A stretch of DNA of 64,000 nucleotides, from positions 3,267,001 to 3,331,000 of the forward strand of contig NZ_CP067134.1 of the NCBI RefSeq assembly GCF_028553765.1, in the 5' to 3' direction. Positions 1 to 9,139 of this stretch are shown here, piece after piece (the stretch's first letter is position 1; each line of letters opens with the position of its first letter). Under the pieces are notes generated by a model, which made no database searches, was not told where the DNA came from, and saw only the letters and a list, made by a program, of their open reading frames with translations. The DNA is from Paracoccus stylophorae (GTDB lineage Bacteria; Pseudomonadota; Alphaproteobacteria; Rhodobacterales; Rhodobacteraceae). The translations under genes were made by a program, and so were the position numbers.

Positions 1-468
1 CAGGAATGGGGCGATGAGTTTCCGCGCTTTCTGACGATGTTTCCGCCCGTCGCCACCCTGCCCTTTCTGGCCGATGTGGCGCGGATCGAATGGGCGCGCG
101 GCCGCGCCTATCACGCCGCCGACGCGGTGCCGATGCCGGCCGGAAACCTGGGCCAGACCGGGCCGCTGCGGCTGCACCCGTCGCTGCATCTGCTGCATCT
201 GGACCATCCCGCCGTCAGCATCTGGCAGGCCAACCAGCCAGACCGGGACGGCCGGACCGACGCCGTGGGCGCCCAGATCGCGCTGATCTGGCGGCGTCCA
301 GATTTCAGCGTCTCGGTCCAACCGCTATCCCAGATGGACGGCGGCTTCATCGCGGCGCTGATGCAGGGCGCGCCGATGGCGGCGGCCGCCGTGCTGACCG
401 ACCCGGTGCCGATGCTGACGCTGCTGCTGCGCGACGGGCTGATCTGCGACCCGGGGGCGCCGTCATGA
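1..468 (+). CDS. HvfC/BufC family (DUF2063) protein, C-terminal part
   Basis: The frame is open from the first base of the window, so the gene starts further left; 155 residues are visible. The visible part, with a motif reading [20 protein letters not shown] and a later LIWRRPDF segment, resembles the C-terminal half of DUF2063 proteins, now called HvfC/BufC. In that family the protein is the partner of a DUF692 (HvfB/BufB) iron enzyme that modifies a small Cys-containing precursor peptide; these steps are known from the family, not shown here. The stop codon overlaps the next start (ATGA), and the next gene is a DoxX protein, the usual last member of such operons. The DUF692 enzyme and precursor, if present, are outside the window. 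Confidence 0.75.
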   Translation, partial: QEWGDEFPRFLTMFPPVATLPFLADVARIEWARGRAYHAADAVPMPAGNLGQTGPLRLHPSLHLLHLDHPAVSIWQANQPDRDGRTDAVGAQIALIWRRPDFSVSVQPLSQMDGGFIAALMQGAPMAAAAVLTDPVPMLTLLLRDGLICDPGAPS

Positions 469-929
469 CCGCCCGCCCCGCAGGTTCCGGCCCCGCCGCA
501 GGGCTGCGGTGGGCCAACCGGCTGGCCGACCGCATCCCGTACGCGCCTGTCGCGCTGGCCGCGCGGCTGTTTCCGGCGGCCGTCTTCTGGGCCAGCGGGC
601 GCACCAAGCTGGACGGGTTCAGCCTGAAACCCTCGGCCCTGTATCTGTTCCAGACCGAATATGCCCTGCCGCTGATCCCGCCCGCAGCGGCGGCACGGCT
701 GGCGGCGACGGCCGAACATGTGTTGCCGGTTCTGCTGGTGCTGGGACTGATGACGCGGCTGTCCGCGCTGGCGCTGCTGGCGATGACGGCGGTGATCCAG
801 ATCTTCGTCTATCCGTCGGCCTGGCAGACCCACGGGTTGTGGGCCGCCTGTTTCCTGATCGTGATCGCGCGCGGACCGGGCGCGTGGTCGCTGGACGCGG
901 CACTTGGGCTGGACCGTGCCGCGCGCTGA
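465..929 (+). CDS. DoxX family membrane protein
   Basis: A 154-residue protein with four predicted membrane segments, the first around [15 protein letters not shown] and the last near the end ([13 protein letters not shown]). This is the size and layout of the DoxX/SURF4 family. The ATG lies inside the stop of the DUF2063 gene, so the two are translationally coupled. DoxX proteins are the usual terminal gene of HvfABCX/Buf peptide-modification operons, where their job is not settled, possibly quinone-linked redox. A short 5-bp hairpin separates it from the convergent dapA. Confidence 0.8.
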   Translation: MTARPAGSGPAAGLRWANRLADRIPYAPVALAARLFPAAVFWASGRTKLDGFSLKPSALYLFQTEYALPLIPPAAAARLAATAEHVLPVLLVLGLMTRLSALALLAMTAVIQIFVYPSAWQTHGLWAACFLIVIARGPGAWSLDAALGLDRAAR

Positions 930-957
930 GGCCACGCGGACCGGCAGTCACGCCGGC

Positions 958-1833
958 TCAGATCAGCCTGGCATGTTCCAGCGCCGCGTCGATCAGGCGG
1001 CGCGTCGGTTCGGTCAGCGCGACCAGCGGCAGGCGCACGCGTTCGTTGCACAGCCCCAGCCGCGACATCGCGTATTTCGCCCCCACAAGGCCGGGTTCGA
1101 CGAAGATCGCGTGATGCAGCGGCATCAGCCGGTCCTGGTATTCCAGCGCCAGCGCATAATCGCCGCGCAGCGTCGCCTCTTGAAACTCGGCGCACAGTTT
1201 CGGCGCGACATTCGCCGCCACGCTGATGCAGCCGACCCCGCCATGCGCGTTGAAGCCAAGCGCGGTCGCATCCTCGCCCGACAGCTGGATGAAATCCGGC
1301 CCGCAGGTGATGCGCTGCTGGCTGACGCGCTCCAGCCTACCGGTGGCGTCCTTGACGCCGATGATCTGCGGCAGATGCGACAGCACGCCCATCGTCTCGG
1401 GCAGCATGTCCACGACCGACCGGCCCGGGATGTTGTAGATGATGATCGGCAGGTCCACCGCCTCGGCCAGGGCGGTGTAATGGGCGATCAGCCCGGCCTG
1501 CGTCGGCTTGTTGTAATAGGGCGTGACCACCAGCGCAGCGTCGGCCCCCACCTCCTGCGCGTGCCGGATCAGGCCGATTCCCTCGCGGGTCGAGTTCGAC
1601 CCCGCCCCCGCGATCACCGGCACCCGGCCCGCGGCCAGCCGCACGACCTCTTCCACGACCAGACGGTGTTCCTCGTGCGTCAGGGTCGGGCTCTCGCCCG
1701 TCGTGCCCACCGGCACCAGCCCGTGGCTGCCCTGATCGACGTGCCAGTCGACCAGTTTCTTCAGCGTGTCCAGATCCAGTTCGCCGTCCTCGGTGAACGG
1801 CGTGACCAGTGCGGGCAACGAACCCTTGAACAT
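958..1833 (-). CDS. dapA: 4-hydroxy-tetrahydrodipicolinate synthase
   Basis: Condenses pyruvate with L-aspartate-4-semialdehyde in the first committed step of lysine and diaminopimelate synthesis, in the cytoplasm. The 291-residue length is normal. The substrate-binding GTTGES (T44, T45), the catalytic Y133 in [11 protein letters not shown]138 and the Schiff-base K161 in IIGVKDATG are all present, so the enzyme should be active. The start has a strong AAGGAG seven bases upstream. The gene is divergent from the lytic transglycosylase, so both wall-related genes share a roughly 100-base upstream region, and convergent with the DoxX gene. Confidence 0.96.
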   Translation of the reverse strand: MFKGSLPALVTPFTEDGELDLDTLKKLVDWHVDQGSHGLVPVGTTGESPTLTHEEHRLVVEEVVRLAAGRVPVIAGAGSNSTREGIGLIRHAQEVGADAALVVTPYYNKPTQAGLIAHYTALAEAVDLPIIIYNIPGRSVVDMLPETMGVLSHLPQIIGVKDATGRLERVSQQRITCGPDFIQLSGEDATALGFNAHGGVGCISVAANVAPKLCAEFQEATLRGDYALALEYQDRLMPLHHAIFVEPGLVGAKYAMSRLGLCNERVRLPLVALTEPTRRLIDAALEHARLI

Positions 1834-1933
1834 GACACGCTCCTTGGTGATCCTTTCATGTGGCGCCTAACTACGCCCGGGCGCGGAACTTGCCAAGGTT
1901 GTGAATTGCGTCCGCCCGCCGTGGCGGCCACAC

Positions 1934-4024
1934 ATGTGGATGATGCGACTTCTGCGCGACATGTTGGGGGCCGCGCTTCTGGCGATGATGCCCCTTGCCA
2001 CCCCCGCCGCACTGGCCGAGGACCGGGGCGCGATGGCGCTTGCGCTGGCGGCGGCCGATGCGCGCGATTGGATCACGGCGCGCAACGCGGCCGTGCGCTC
2101 TGGCCCGGTGGCCGAGGCACTGGTCGGCTGGCAGGCGCTGCGGGCGGGGTTCGGCGATTTCGACGATTATCTGGGCTTCATCCGCAACCATCCCGACTGG
2201 CCGGGCCTGGCCCTGCTGCGTCAGCACGGCGACACGCGGCTGCGCCCCGATCTGCCGCCACAGGCGATCCGCGAATGGCTGGGCGACCGTCTGCCCACGA
2301 CTCTGCGCGCCGAGACGGCCTTGCTGGCGACGCTTGCCCCCGACGCCGCACGCGCCGAACGGGCGCGTTTCTGGACCGCCACGCCGCTTGATCCGGCCGA
2401 GGAACGGGCGTTTCTGCAACGCCACGAGCCGCAGTTGACGCCGCTGATGACCGCCCGCGCGACCGCGATGCTGGATCAGGGCGAATGGCGGCAGGCCGAG
2501 CGGTTTATGGACCGCCTGCCCGCAGCCGACCGCCCGCTGCTGGCGGCGCGAATCGCGTTGCAGGCCCGCAGGCCGGGCGTGGACGATCTGATCCTGGCGC
2601 TGCCCGAAGCCCGGCGCGCCGATCCCGGCCTGACGATGGACCGGTTCCGCTGGCGCGTGGCGGCCAAGCTGCATGACGGCGCGCAAGAGCTGATGCTGGC
2701 GGCCTCGACCGGGGAATCGGCGCTGCGGGTGCCGGAAGTCTGGGCCCAGATGCGGGTGGATTACGCCCGTCTGGCGATGCGGCGCGGCGACTGGGCGCTG
2801 GCCGAGAGGCTGGCGGCGGCGCATTACCTGCCGCAGGACAGCCGCCATTATGCCGATCTGGAATGGCTGGCCGGGTTCGCGTCACTGAAACAGGACGCGC
2901 CGGATCGCGCGCTGGATCATTTCGCGCATCTGGAAACCGTCGTCGGCAGCGCCATCAGCACCGCCCGCGCCCTGTATTGGCAGGGCCGCGCGCATGAGGC
3001 CTTGCGCGACGACCGCGCGGCACGGCGCGCCTATGCCCGCGCGGCGCAGAAGCCCGGCGTCTATTACGGCCAGCTGGCGGCGGAAAAGGTCGATGCGGTC
3101 ATGCCCGCCGCCTATGCCGTGCCCGGCCGCGCCATCGACAGCCTGCCCGACTGGCGCGGCGCGATGCGCGACAACGGCGTCTATCAGGCGGGATTGTGGC
3201 TGCTGGCGACGGGCCGGACCGACGAGGCGCAGCGATTCTTCCTGCACCTGGCGGAAACCGCGCAGCCTGCGGACATCGCCCGCATGGCCCGGCTGATGAT
3301 CGAGGCGGGCGCGCCCTGGCACGGCCTGCGCCTGTCCAAGCGCGCCGCCGATCAGGGCGCGATCTATCCGGCCGCGCATTTTCCGCTGACCGGGCTGGAA
3401 AACGCCGAGCTGGGCCTGCCGCCGGAACTGGTGCTGTCCATCGCCAGACAGGAATCCGAATTCAACCACACCGTCAGCAGCCATGTCGGCGCGCGCGGGC
3501 TGATGCAGCTGATGCCCGGCACCGCACGACAGATGGCGCAGGCTTTGGGCGAACCCTATCAGCTTGCCCGCCTGACCCGCGATCCGGCCTATAACGCGCG
3601 TCTCGGCGCGGCTTATCTGGCGGGGTTGCGCGACCGTTTCGGCACCTCGACCGCGCTGACCGCGTCGGGCTATAACGCCGGGCCGGGGCGGCCGGCGCGC
3701 TGGCTGCGGGATTTCGGCGATCTCAGGCGCGAAACCGACCCGGTCGATTGGGTCGAACTAATCCCCTTCGACGAGACGCGCAACTATGTCATGCGCGTGA
3801 CCGAGGCGATGCCGGTCTATCGCGCCCGCATCCACGGCAAGCCCGCGCCCATCGTGCCGACATGGGATCTGACCGGCGGCGGGCTGATGCCGGCCCCGCC
3901 GGTGCGACTGACGCTGGCGCTGTCCGCGCGCCCTGTGCCCAAGCCCTTCATCGGCCCGCTGCTGCCGCCCGGCCGGTCGCTGCCCGTGGCCGAAACCGCC
4001 GCGGCGGACGCACCGGGCGGATAA
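1934..4024 (+). CDS. slt: Soluble-type lytic murein transglycosylase (Slt)
   Basis: Cleaves peptidoglycan glycan strands in the periplasm to give 1,6-anhydro ends. The 696-residue product has a signal peptide ending near PAALAED, a long alpha-helical superhelical region with tetratricopeptide-like repeats (about 40-480), and a C-terminal SLT domain with the catalytic Glu at about 507 in ARQESEFN, followed by GARGLMQLMPGTA and a GYNAGPGR motif. I chose the ATG at 1934; the frame is open to a GTG at 1901, but that has no well-spaced Shine-Dalgarno and would put extra polar residues before the signal peptide. ATGs at 1940 and 1943 are also possible. A proline-rich tail of about 60 residues follows the catalytic domain. 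Confidence 0.92.
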   Translation: MWMMRLLRDMLGAALLAMMPLATPAALAEDRGAMALALAAADARDWITARNAAVRSGPVAEALVGWQALRAGFGDFDDYLGFIRNHPDWPGLALLRQHGDTRLRPDLPPQAIREWLGDRLPTTLRAETALLATLAPDAARAERARFWTATPLDPAEERAFLQRHEPQLTPLMTARATAMLDQGEWRQAERFMDRLPAADRPLLAARIALQARRPGVDDLILALPEARRADPGLTMDRFRWRVAAKLHDGAQELMLAASTGESALRVPEVWAQMRVDYARLAMRRGDWALAERLAAAHYLPQDSRHYADLEWLAGFASLKQDAPDRALDHFAHLETVVGSAISTARALYWQGRAHEALRDDRAARRAYARAAQKPGVYYGQLAAEKVDAVMPAAYAVPGRAIDSLPDWRGAMRDNGVYQAGLWLLATGRTDEAQRFFLHLAETAQPADIARMARLMIEAGAPWHGLRLSKRAADQGAIYPAAHFPLTGLENAELGLPPELVLSIARQESEFNHTVSSHVGARGLMQLMPGTARQMAQALGEPYQLARLTRDPAYNARLGAAYLAGLRDRFGTSTALTASGYNAGPGRPARWLRDFGDLRRETDPVDWVELIPFDETRNYVMRVTEAMPVYRARIHGKPAPIVPTWDLTGGGLMPAPPVRLTLALSARPVPKPFIGPLLPPGRSLPVAETAAADAPGG

Positions 4025-4055
4025 CGATCGGACTGGTCGCACCGTCGCGGCCCGG

Positions 4056-5033
4056 TCAGCCCGCCGTCCGGATCCGCGCGCGCCACAGCGTGAACAGCCC
4101 GGCCCCCACCACGATCGCCGCGCCCGTCACCACGTTGGGGCGCAGCTCCTCGGCAAAGACCGCGACGCCGATGATGCTGACCCAGACAAGCTGCGTATAG
4201 GCAAAGGGTTGCAGGGCCGACGCCTCGGCCAGCTCATAGGCGCGGATCATCAGGTAATGCGAGGTCATGCCGCAGGCGCACAAGGCGGCCATCCAGATCC
4301 AGTCCACCGGCGCCAGCCATTGCCAGTGCCAGATGCCGATCAGCGTGATTCCCCCGGCACCGGCGATGCCGGTCCAGAAGAAGCTGACAATCGACGGATC
4401 GTCGCGCGAGACATGGCGCGTCAGCAGCCCGTAAAGCGCGAACATCAGCGCCGCCGCGAAAGGCAGCAGCGCCTCGATCTGCATGACGCCTCCGCCGGGT
4501 TGCAGGATCACCAGGATGCCGACAAAGCCGATGGCGATGGCGGTCCAGCGCCGCCAGCCCACCTTTTCGCCCAGAACCGGCCCCGACAGCGCGGCGACCA
4601 GCAGCGGATAGGAGGTGAAGACGGCATGGGTCTCGACCAGGCCAAGCCGCACGAACGCCTCGACGATCAGCAGGCTTTCCAGCACCAGGATCACGCCCCG
4701 CGCGATCTGCGTCAGCGGCCGCCTTGTGCGGATTGCGCGCGCAAGCCCGCCGGGCTGACGCGACACCAGCGCGGTCACGAACAGCGCGAACACCCAATAC
4801 CGGATCATCACGACCAGAACCGGCGGATATTCCGACCCCAGCACCTTCGAGAACCCGTCCTGCACCGCAAAGATGAACGCGGTCGCGCACATCAGCAGGA
4901 TGGCAGGCCCGGTCCGGTCCACGGCGGGCGCGGGCAGACGCGGCGGCACCGGCGGCGGGGCGGATGCCGCGGCGGCGGATGACGAGGAATAGCGGCCCTT
5001 GCGGCGGCGGTCGCGGTGGACGGGGTCTGACAT
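4056..5033 (-). CDS. EamA/DMT family transporter
   Basis: A 325-residue inner-membrane protein with about ten hydrophobic helices arranged as two EamA repeats, the layout of the drug/metabolite transporter superfamily. The substrate cannot be read from sequence. Helix starts include GPAILLMCATAFIFAVQDG and the second-repeat EALLPFAAALMFALYGLL. The first 40 residues are a basic, then Ser/Ala/Pro-rich cytoplasmic extension, longer than usual for the family. The ATG is preceded by AAAGGGA about nine bases upstream. It is convergent with slt and stands alone. Confidence 0.88.
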   Translation of the reverse strand: MSDPVHRDRRRKGRYSSSSAAAASAPPPVPPRLPAPAVDRTGPAILLMCATAFIFAVQDGFSKVLGSEYPPVLVVMIRYWVFALFVTALVSRQPGGLARAIRTRRPLTQIARGVILVLESLLIVEAFVRLGLVETHAVFTSYPLLVAALSGPVLGEKVGWRRWTAIAIGFVGILVILQPGGGVMQIEALLPFAAALMFALYGLLTRHVSRDDPSIVSFFWTGIAGAGGITLIGIWHWQWLAPVDWIWMAALCACGMTSHYLMIRAYELAEASALQPFAYTQLVWVSIIGVAVFAEELRPNVVTGAAIVVGAGLFTLWRARIRTAG

Positions 5034-5129
5034 GGCGCGTTTCCCTTTGGCCCTGGGCGATGCGGCGGCGGCCGGGCCTCGTCAAGCCGGGCCCGCCCGG
5101 CGCGGTATCACGAACGGGCGCGTGGCCGG

Positions 5130-5918
5130 TCAGTCGCGGGTGCGGATGATGCGGGCGAAGGCGTCGAACAGTTGCGGGTTGGCCGCGATCAGGCGTCCCG
5201 ATTCCAGCGGATCGTCGCCGTCGCGGATCCCTTCGACCAGACCGCCCGCCTCGCGCACGATCAGGATCCCGGCGGCCACGTCCCAGGGCTGGTTGCCGCG
5301 TTCCCAATACCCGTCATACCGCCCCGCCGCGACCCATGCCAGATCCAGCGCCGCCGCGCCCAGACGCCGCGCCCCGGCGCTCAGCGGCATCAGCCGTGCC
5401 AGGTCCTGCAAGGCGGCGGGCAGCGGGCCGTGCCCGGCAAAGGGGATGCCGGTCGCAAACAGCGCCTCGTCCAGCCTGCGGCGACCCGAGACGCGCAGAC
5501 GCTGATCGTTCATGAACGCGCCGCCGCCCTTTTCGGCAAAGAACAATTCGTCCTTGGCCGCGTCGAAAATCACCGCCGCGACGATCTCGCGCTTGTGTTC
5601 CAGCGCGATGCTGACGGCCCAGTGCGGCAGGCCGTGCAGGAAATTCGTGGTGCCGTCCAGCGGATCGACGATCCAGCGCCGGGTCGGGTCCTCGCCCGCC
5701 TCTTCGCCGGTTTCCTCGCCCAGCCAGCCATAGTTCGGGCGGGCGTTGCGCAATTCCTCCTTGATGATCCGTTCCGCCTCGCGGTCGGCCCGGGTGACGA
5801 AATCGCCTGCGCCCTTGACGCTGACCTGAAGGTTCTCGACCTCGCGGAAATCCTTGACGAGGGCGCGACCCGCCTTGCGGGCAGCCTTGATCATGATGTT
5901 GAGATTGGCGCTGGCCAT
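5130..5918 (-). CDS. suhB: Inositol monophosphatase family protein (SuhB-like)
   Basis: A magnesium-dependent sugar-phosphate phosphatase of the IMPase family; the bacterial homologue SuhB also acts in rRNA transcription, which cannot be judged here. The 262-residue product carries GEETGEE, the metal-binding WIVDPLDGTTNFLHG and the late NQPWDVAAGILIVREAGG motifs. The frame is open further upstream to 5975, but the ATG at 5918 has GGAG seven to eight bases upstream and gives the usual N-terminus, so I use it. It lies 60 bases downstream of metR on the same strand and may be cotranscribed with it. Confidence 0.9.
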   Translation of the reverse strand: MASANLNIMIKAARKAGRALVKDFREVENLQVSVKGAGDFVTRADREAERIIKEELRNARPNYGWLGEETGEEAGEDPTRRWIVDPLDGTTNFLHGLPHWAVSIALEHKREIVAAVIFDAAKDELFFAEKGGGAFMNDQRLRVSGRRRLDEALFATGIPFAGHGPLPAALQDLARLMPLSAGARRLGAAALDLAWVAAGRYDGYWERGNQPWDVAAGILIVREAGGLVEGIRDGDDPLESGRLIAANPQLFDAFARIIRTRD

Positions 5919-5978
5919 CGTTCGCTCCGCATAAGGGGTTGCGCGCGTCATAGGCGCACGCGCCGCAAATGCCAAGGA

Positions 5979-6890
5979 TCAGGCGGCGCCGCGCAGCATC
6001 CGCAACGGCTCGGTGCGCGAAAGCCGCAGCACATGCGCCATGTAAGGCTGGCTCAGCGCATCCTCGCGCACCGCCGCATACAGCCTGCGCAACAGCCCGC
6101 GCGGCCCCAAGGGCAGCATCGCAAGTTCTGGGTTGGCGGCCTCGCGGCGCAGAACCCAGTCCGGCATGACCGCCACGCCCCGCCCCGACGCCACCAGCAT
6201 CAGCGCCACCGCGGTCAGTTCGACCGTCCGCTGGCCGGCAGGCTCGATGCCGGCGGGCGTCAGGAAATGGCTGAACACGTCCAGCCGCGCGCGATCCATC
6301 GGATAGGTGATCAGCGTCTGGTCGGCCAGATCCTGCGGGTCGGCATGCCCCTTGGCCACCAGCGGATGGCCGGCCGGCACGACCAGCGTCGGCGCATAGT
6401 CGAACAGCGGCTGATAGGTGACGCCCGGCACATCCTCGGGGTCGGACGAGATCACCAGATCGACCTCTTCCCGCGCCAGCGCGGGCAGCGCGCCAAAGGC
6501 CAGGCGCTGGCGGATATCCACATCCACGTCGGGCCAGGCGCGGCGAAAGATGTCCAGCACCGGCAGCAGCCAGTCGAAACAGGCGTGACACTCCATCGCG
6601 ATATGCAGCCGGCCGATCCGGCCCGCCTCGACATCCTTGAATTCGGCCTCGGTGGCGGTGACCAGCGGCAGCACCTGTTCGGCCAGCCGCAACAGCCGCA
6701 TCCCCGCCGCCGACAGCCGCATCGGCTTGGCCCGGCGCACGAACAGTTCCACCCCGGCCTGTTCCTCAAGCGCCTTGACCTGGTGGGACAGGGCCGATTG
6801 CGTGATGTTCAGCGCTTCGGCGGCGCGGGCCAGCCCGCCTTCCTGATGAATGGCGCGGACGGTCCGCAGATGACGCAATTCCAGATGCAT
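5979..6890 (-). CDS. metR: LysR-type regulator MetR
   Basis: An N-terminal winged helix-turn-helix (residues about 1-60, with ITQSALSHQVKALEEQAG) and a LysR substrate-binding domain, 303 residues. The sequence follows the MetR pattern, including IAMECHACFDWLLP and DLVISSD, and the gene is divergent from metF, the classical arrangement in which MetR with homocysteine activates methionine genes. The start is set at the ATG at 6890; an upstream TTG at 6905 is in frame but overlaps the likely operator. The shared upstream region holds an inverted repeat at 6901-6917, so autoregulation is likely. Confidence 0.88.
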   Translation of the reverse strand: MHLELRHLRTVRAIHQEGGLARAAEALNITQSALSHQVKALEEQAGVELFVRRAKPMRLSAAGMRLLRLAEQVLPLVTATEAEFKDVEAGRIGRLHIAMECHACFDWLLPVLDIFRRAWPDVDVDIRQRLAFGALPALAREEVDLVISSDPEDVPGVTYQPLFDYAPTLVVPAGHPLVAKGHADPQDLADQTLITYPMDRARLDVFSHFLTPAGIEPAGQRTVELTAVALMLVASGRGVAVMPDWVLRREAANPELAMLPLGPRGLLRRLYAAVREDALSQPYMAHVLRLSRTEPLRMLRGAA

Positions 6891-6900
6891 GTGAGCCGTG

Positions 6901-6917
6901 TTCAAGTTTATCTTGAA
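6901..6917. promoter_or_regulatory. Inverted repeat in the metR-metF intergenic region
   Basis: Perfect 6-bp arms TTCAAG and CTTGAA with a 5-base AT-rich spacer (TTTAT), giving a LysR-type T-N11-A layout. It lies just upstream of the metR ATG and 63 bases from the metF start. The published E. coli MetR box is TGAA-N5-TTCA, so the orientation of the half-sites differs here. GTGAG and CTCAC flank it as a wider, weaker inverted pair at 6891 and 6932. Best read as the MetR operator; unproven. Confidence 0.55.
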
Positions 6918-6979
6918 GATTATGAATTTGTCTCACGCGCCGCCGGATGGCACAAGGGGTCATGCAAGAAGGAATCGTC

Positions 6980-7858
6980 ATGGCCCGCGCGACCCCGAAA
7001 ATCAGCTTCGAGTTCTTTCCGCCCAAGACGCTGGATGCCTCGTTCCGGCTTTGGGAAACGGTGCGCGCGCTGACGCCGCTGGCGCCCGATTTCGTCTCGG
7101 TCACCTATGGCGCGGGCGGCACCACGCGGCGGCTGACGCACGAGGCGGTGACGACCATCAACCGCCATTACGGGCTGAACGTCGCCGCGCACCTGACCTG
7201 CGTCGAGGCGACGCGCGACGAGACGATGGACATCGTGCAATCCTATGCCGATGCCGGGATCAGCGAGATCGTCGCGCTGCGCGGCGATGCGCCCAAGGGT
7301 CAGGACCGCTTTACCGCGCATGAGGGCGGTTTTGCGAACTCGATCGAACTGATCGAGGCGATCGCGGCGCGCGGCGACATGACGATCCGCGTCGGCGCCT
7401 ATCCCGAACCGCATCCCGACAGCGCCGATTCCGATGCCGATGTGACGTGGCTGAAGCGCAAGATCGACGCCGGCGCGACCAGCGCCATCACCCAGTTCTT
7501 CTTCGAGCCGGAAACATTTTTCCGGTTCCGCGACAAATGCGAAAAGGCCGGCATCGATGCGCCGATCATTCCGGGCATCCTGCCGATCCAGGGCTGGGCC
7601 GGCGCCCGCCGCTTTGCCCAAAGCTGCGGCACATCCATCCCGCAATGGGCCGAGGATGCGTTCGCGGCCGCGATCCGCGATGGCGGCGACCGCGAACGGC
7701 TGCTGGCCACCGCGATCTGCGCCGAGTTGTGCGACCGGCTGATCGCGGGCGGGGTCGAGCGGCTGCATTTTTACACGCTGAACCGTCCGGGCATGACCCG
7801 CGATGTCTGCGCCGCACTGGGCATCCAGCCGGTCCGCGATCTTGAGGCGGTCGCCTGA
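6980..7858 (+). CDS. metF: Methylenetetrahydrofolate reductase
   Basis: Reduces 5,10-methylene-THF to 5-methyl-THF with FAD, supplying the methyl group for methionine synthesis. The 292-residue TIM barrel has KISFEFFPPKT at the N-terminus with the catalytic Glu, the VTYGAGG motif, LRGDAP for FAD contact, and ITQFFFEPETF. The ATG at 6980 has AAGGA six bases upstream; in-frame ATGs at 6947 and 6962 are poorly placed for a ribosome. It is divergent from metR, which probably activates it. The stop codon is the first base triplet of a 15-bp tandem repeat. Confidence 0.95.
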   Translation: MARATPKISFEFFPPKTLDASFRLWETVRALTPLAPDFVSVTYGAGGTTRRLTHEAVTTINRHYGLNVAAHLTCVEATRDETMDIVQSYADAGISEIVALRGDAPKGQDRFTAHEGGFANSIELIEAIAARGDMTIRVGAYPEPHPDSADSDADVTWLKRKIDAGATSAITQFFFEPETFFRFRDKCEKAGIDAPIIPGILPIQGWAGARRFAQSCGTSIPQWAEDAFAAAIRDGGDRERLLATAICAELCDRLIAGGVERLHFYTLNRPGMTRDVCAALGIQPVRDLEAVA

Positions 7859-7900
7859 ACGCGCCGCCCCTGACCGCGCCGCCCCTGACCGCGCCCATCG
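7856..7900. repeat. 15-bp tandem repeat beginning at the metF stop
   Basis: Two near-identical 15-base units (TGAACGCGCCGCCCC and TGACCGCGCCGCCCC) and a partial third. Each unit starts with TGA in the metF frame, so metF is followed by three in-frame stops 15 bases apart. Looks like slippage or unequal duplication at the gene end. Confidence 0.8.
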
Positions 7901-7909
7901 CCCGACGGC

Positions 7910-9064
7910 TCAGGACAGCGCCATCACCGTCGCATTCGCCATCACGCCGAAACCGTTGAAGCGGGTGTTCGTGACCGTCGAATAGGCGCCGGCGCCGTGA
8001 AAGACGACATAGTCGCCCTCGGCGATGTCGGCGGGCAGGCTCAGCTCGCCGGGCAGGCGATCGACCGAATCGCAGGTCGGGCCAAAGATCACCCGACCGG
8101 CCGCATCGCCCTGCCGGGGCCGCCCCTGCGGATCGAACACCTCAAGCCGGTCCAGATTGCCCACTACCGGCAGTTCCGCCAGCCCGCCATAGACGCCATC
8201 GTTCAGAAACACGCTGGCGCCGTCGCGGATGCCCTTGACGCGCGTGACCAGCGAAAACGCATCGGCGCACAGCCCGCGTCCGGGTTCGCAGACCAGATCG
8301 GGCGCATTGCCGTCGAAGGCGCGCGCCGCCGTGTCGCGGATCGCGGCGAAGATGGCCTGAAGATCGGGCTCGACCCCGCCGACGCGGTGCGAGGGAAAGC
8401 CGCCGCCCACGTTCAGCCTGCGGGCCGCCACGCCCGAATCGTCGCAGATCTCGCGCGCGACGGTGATATAGCTTTGCCACGCCGCCGGATCGACGCATTG
8501 CGTGCCCGGATGAAAGGTCAGCGACGGGATATATCCCCGCTTGGCCACCAGTTGCAGCAGTTCCGCCGCCAGCGCCGGCGTCGCGCCAAACTTCGATCCG
8601 AAATCATAGACCGCGCCCAGGACCGGCAGCTTGAAGCGGGGCGAGATTTCGACCCCGCGCCCCTCGATCTGCGTCGGCACCATGTCGAAAAGCTTTTCCA
8701 GCTCGCTGCGGCTGTCCACCGACCACGAGGTGATGCCGGCGCGCACGGCATGCGCGATCTCGGACCGGGCGCGGACCGGGTTGTGGTAATGCCGCGCGGC
8801 CTGCGGCGCCAGCCGCCCGATCAGGTCGATCTCGAACGGCGAGGCGACGTCGAATCCGCTGATGCCCGCAGTGACGAGGTTCTGGACCACGGCCTCATCC
8901 GGGTTCGACTTGACTGCATAGGTGACCAGCCCGGGAAACCCGTCCAGAAACTCCCTCGCCCGGTCCTGAAGGACGGTCGGGGCAAAGACCATGACCGGGT
9001 TTTCCGGCTGTGTCTGGCGGATCAGTTCGGCCGGGTTGTCCCAGACGGTCTTGTGATGTCCCAT
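7910..9064 (-). CDS. Type III PLP-dependent decarboxylase (ornithine decarboxylase-like)
   Basis: A fold-III decarboxylase, 384 residues. The PLP lysine is K52 in VTYAVKSNPDE; SFEID-like phosphate and substrate loops are followed by GGGFPSHR, CEPGRGLCADAF and the catalytic FGPTCDSVD Cys motif that separates ornithine/lysine decarboxylases from diaminopimelate decarboxylase. Putrescine or cadaverine is therefore the likely product. The frame is open to 9634, but the ATG at 9064 has AAAGGA five to six bases upstream and gives the normal length. It is divergent from an Lrp regulator that probably controls it, and may feed the polyamine genes at 36-38.6 kb. Confidence 0.88.
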   Translation of the reverse strand: MGHHKTVWDNPAELIRQTQPENPVMVFAPTVLQDRAREFLDGFPGLVTYAVKSNPDEAVVQNLVTAGISGFDVASPFEIDLIGRLAPQAARHYHNPVRARSEIAHAVRAGITSWSVDSRSELEKLFDMVPTQIEGRGVEISPRFKLPVLGAVYDFGSKFGATPALAAELLQLVAKRGYIPSLTFHPGTQCVDPAAWQSYITVAREICDDSGVAARRLNVGGGFPSHRVGGVEPDLQAIFAAIRDTAARAFDGNAPDLVCEPGRGLCADAFSLVTRVKGIRDGASVFLNDGVYGGLAELPVVGNLDRLEVFDPQGRPRQGDAAGRVIFGPTCDSVDRLPGELSLPADIAEGDYVVFHGAGAYSTVTNTRFNGFGVMANATVMALS

Positions 9065-9115
9065 GGCGGTCCTTTCGCGCGTAAGAGGGGCCGGATCGGC
9101 AGGAAGGGCGGTTCT

Positions 9116-9139
9116 AACCCAGAATGGCGGTTTTGGGTT
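9116..9139. promoter_or_regulatory. Imperfect palindrome between the decarboxylase and Lrp genes
   Basis: Nine-base arms AACCCAGAA and TTTTGGGTT match with one mismatch around a 6-base spacer. It lies in the 162-base divergent region, 52 bases from the decarboxylase start and 88 from the Lrp start. Position and symmetry suit a binding site for the adjacent Lrp protein; this is inference. Confidence 0.5.

Noticed and set aside
90..929. Long open frames over real genes on the other strand, for example 111-935, 15689-18274 and 57381-60887 on the minus strand
   Set aside because: They are Arg/Pro/Ala-rich antisense shadows of valS, the RND permease and others in a high-GC genome; no family motifs.
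941..956. Small CCGGC/GCCGG hairpin between DoxX and dapA
   Set aside because: Only five base pairs; too short to claim as a terminator.
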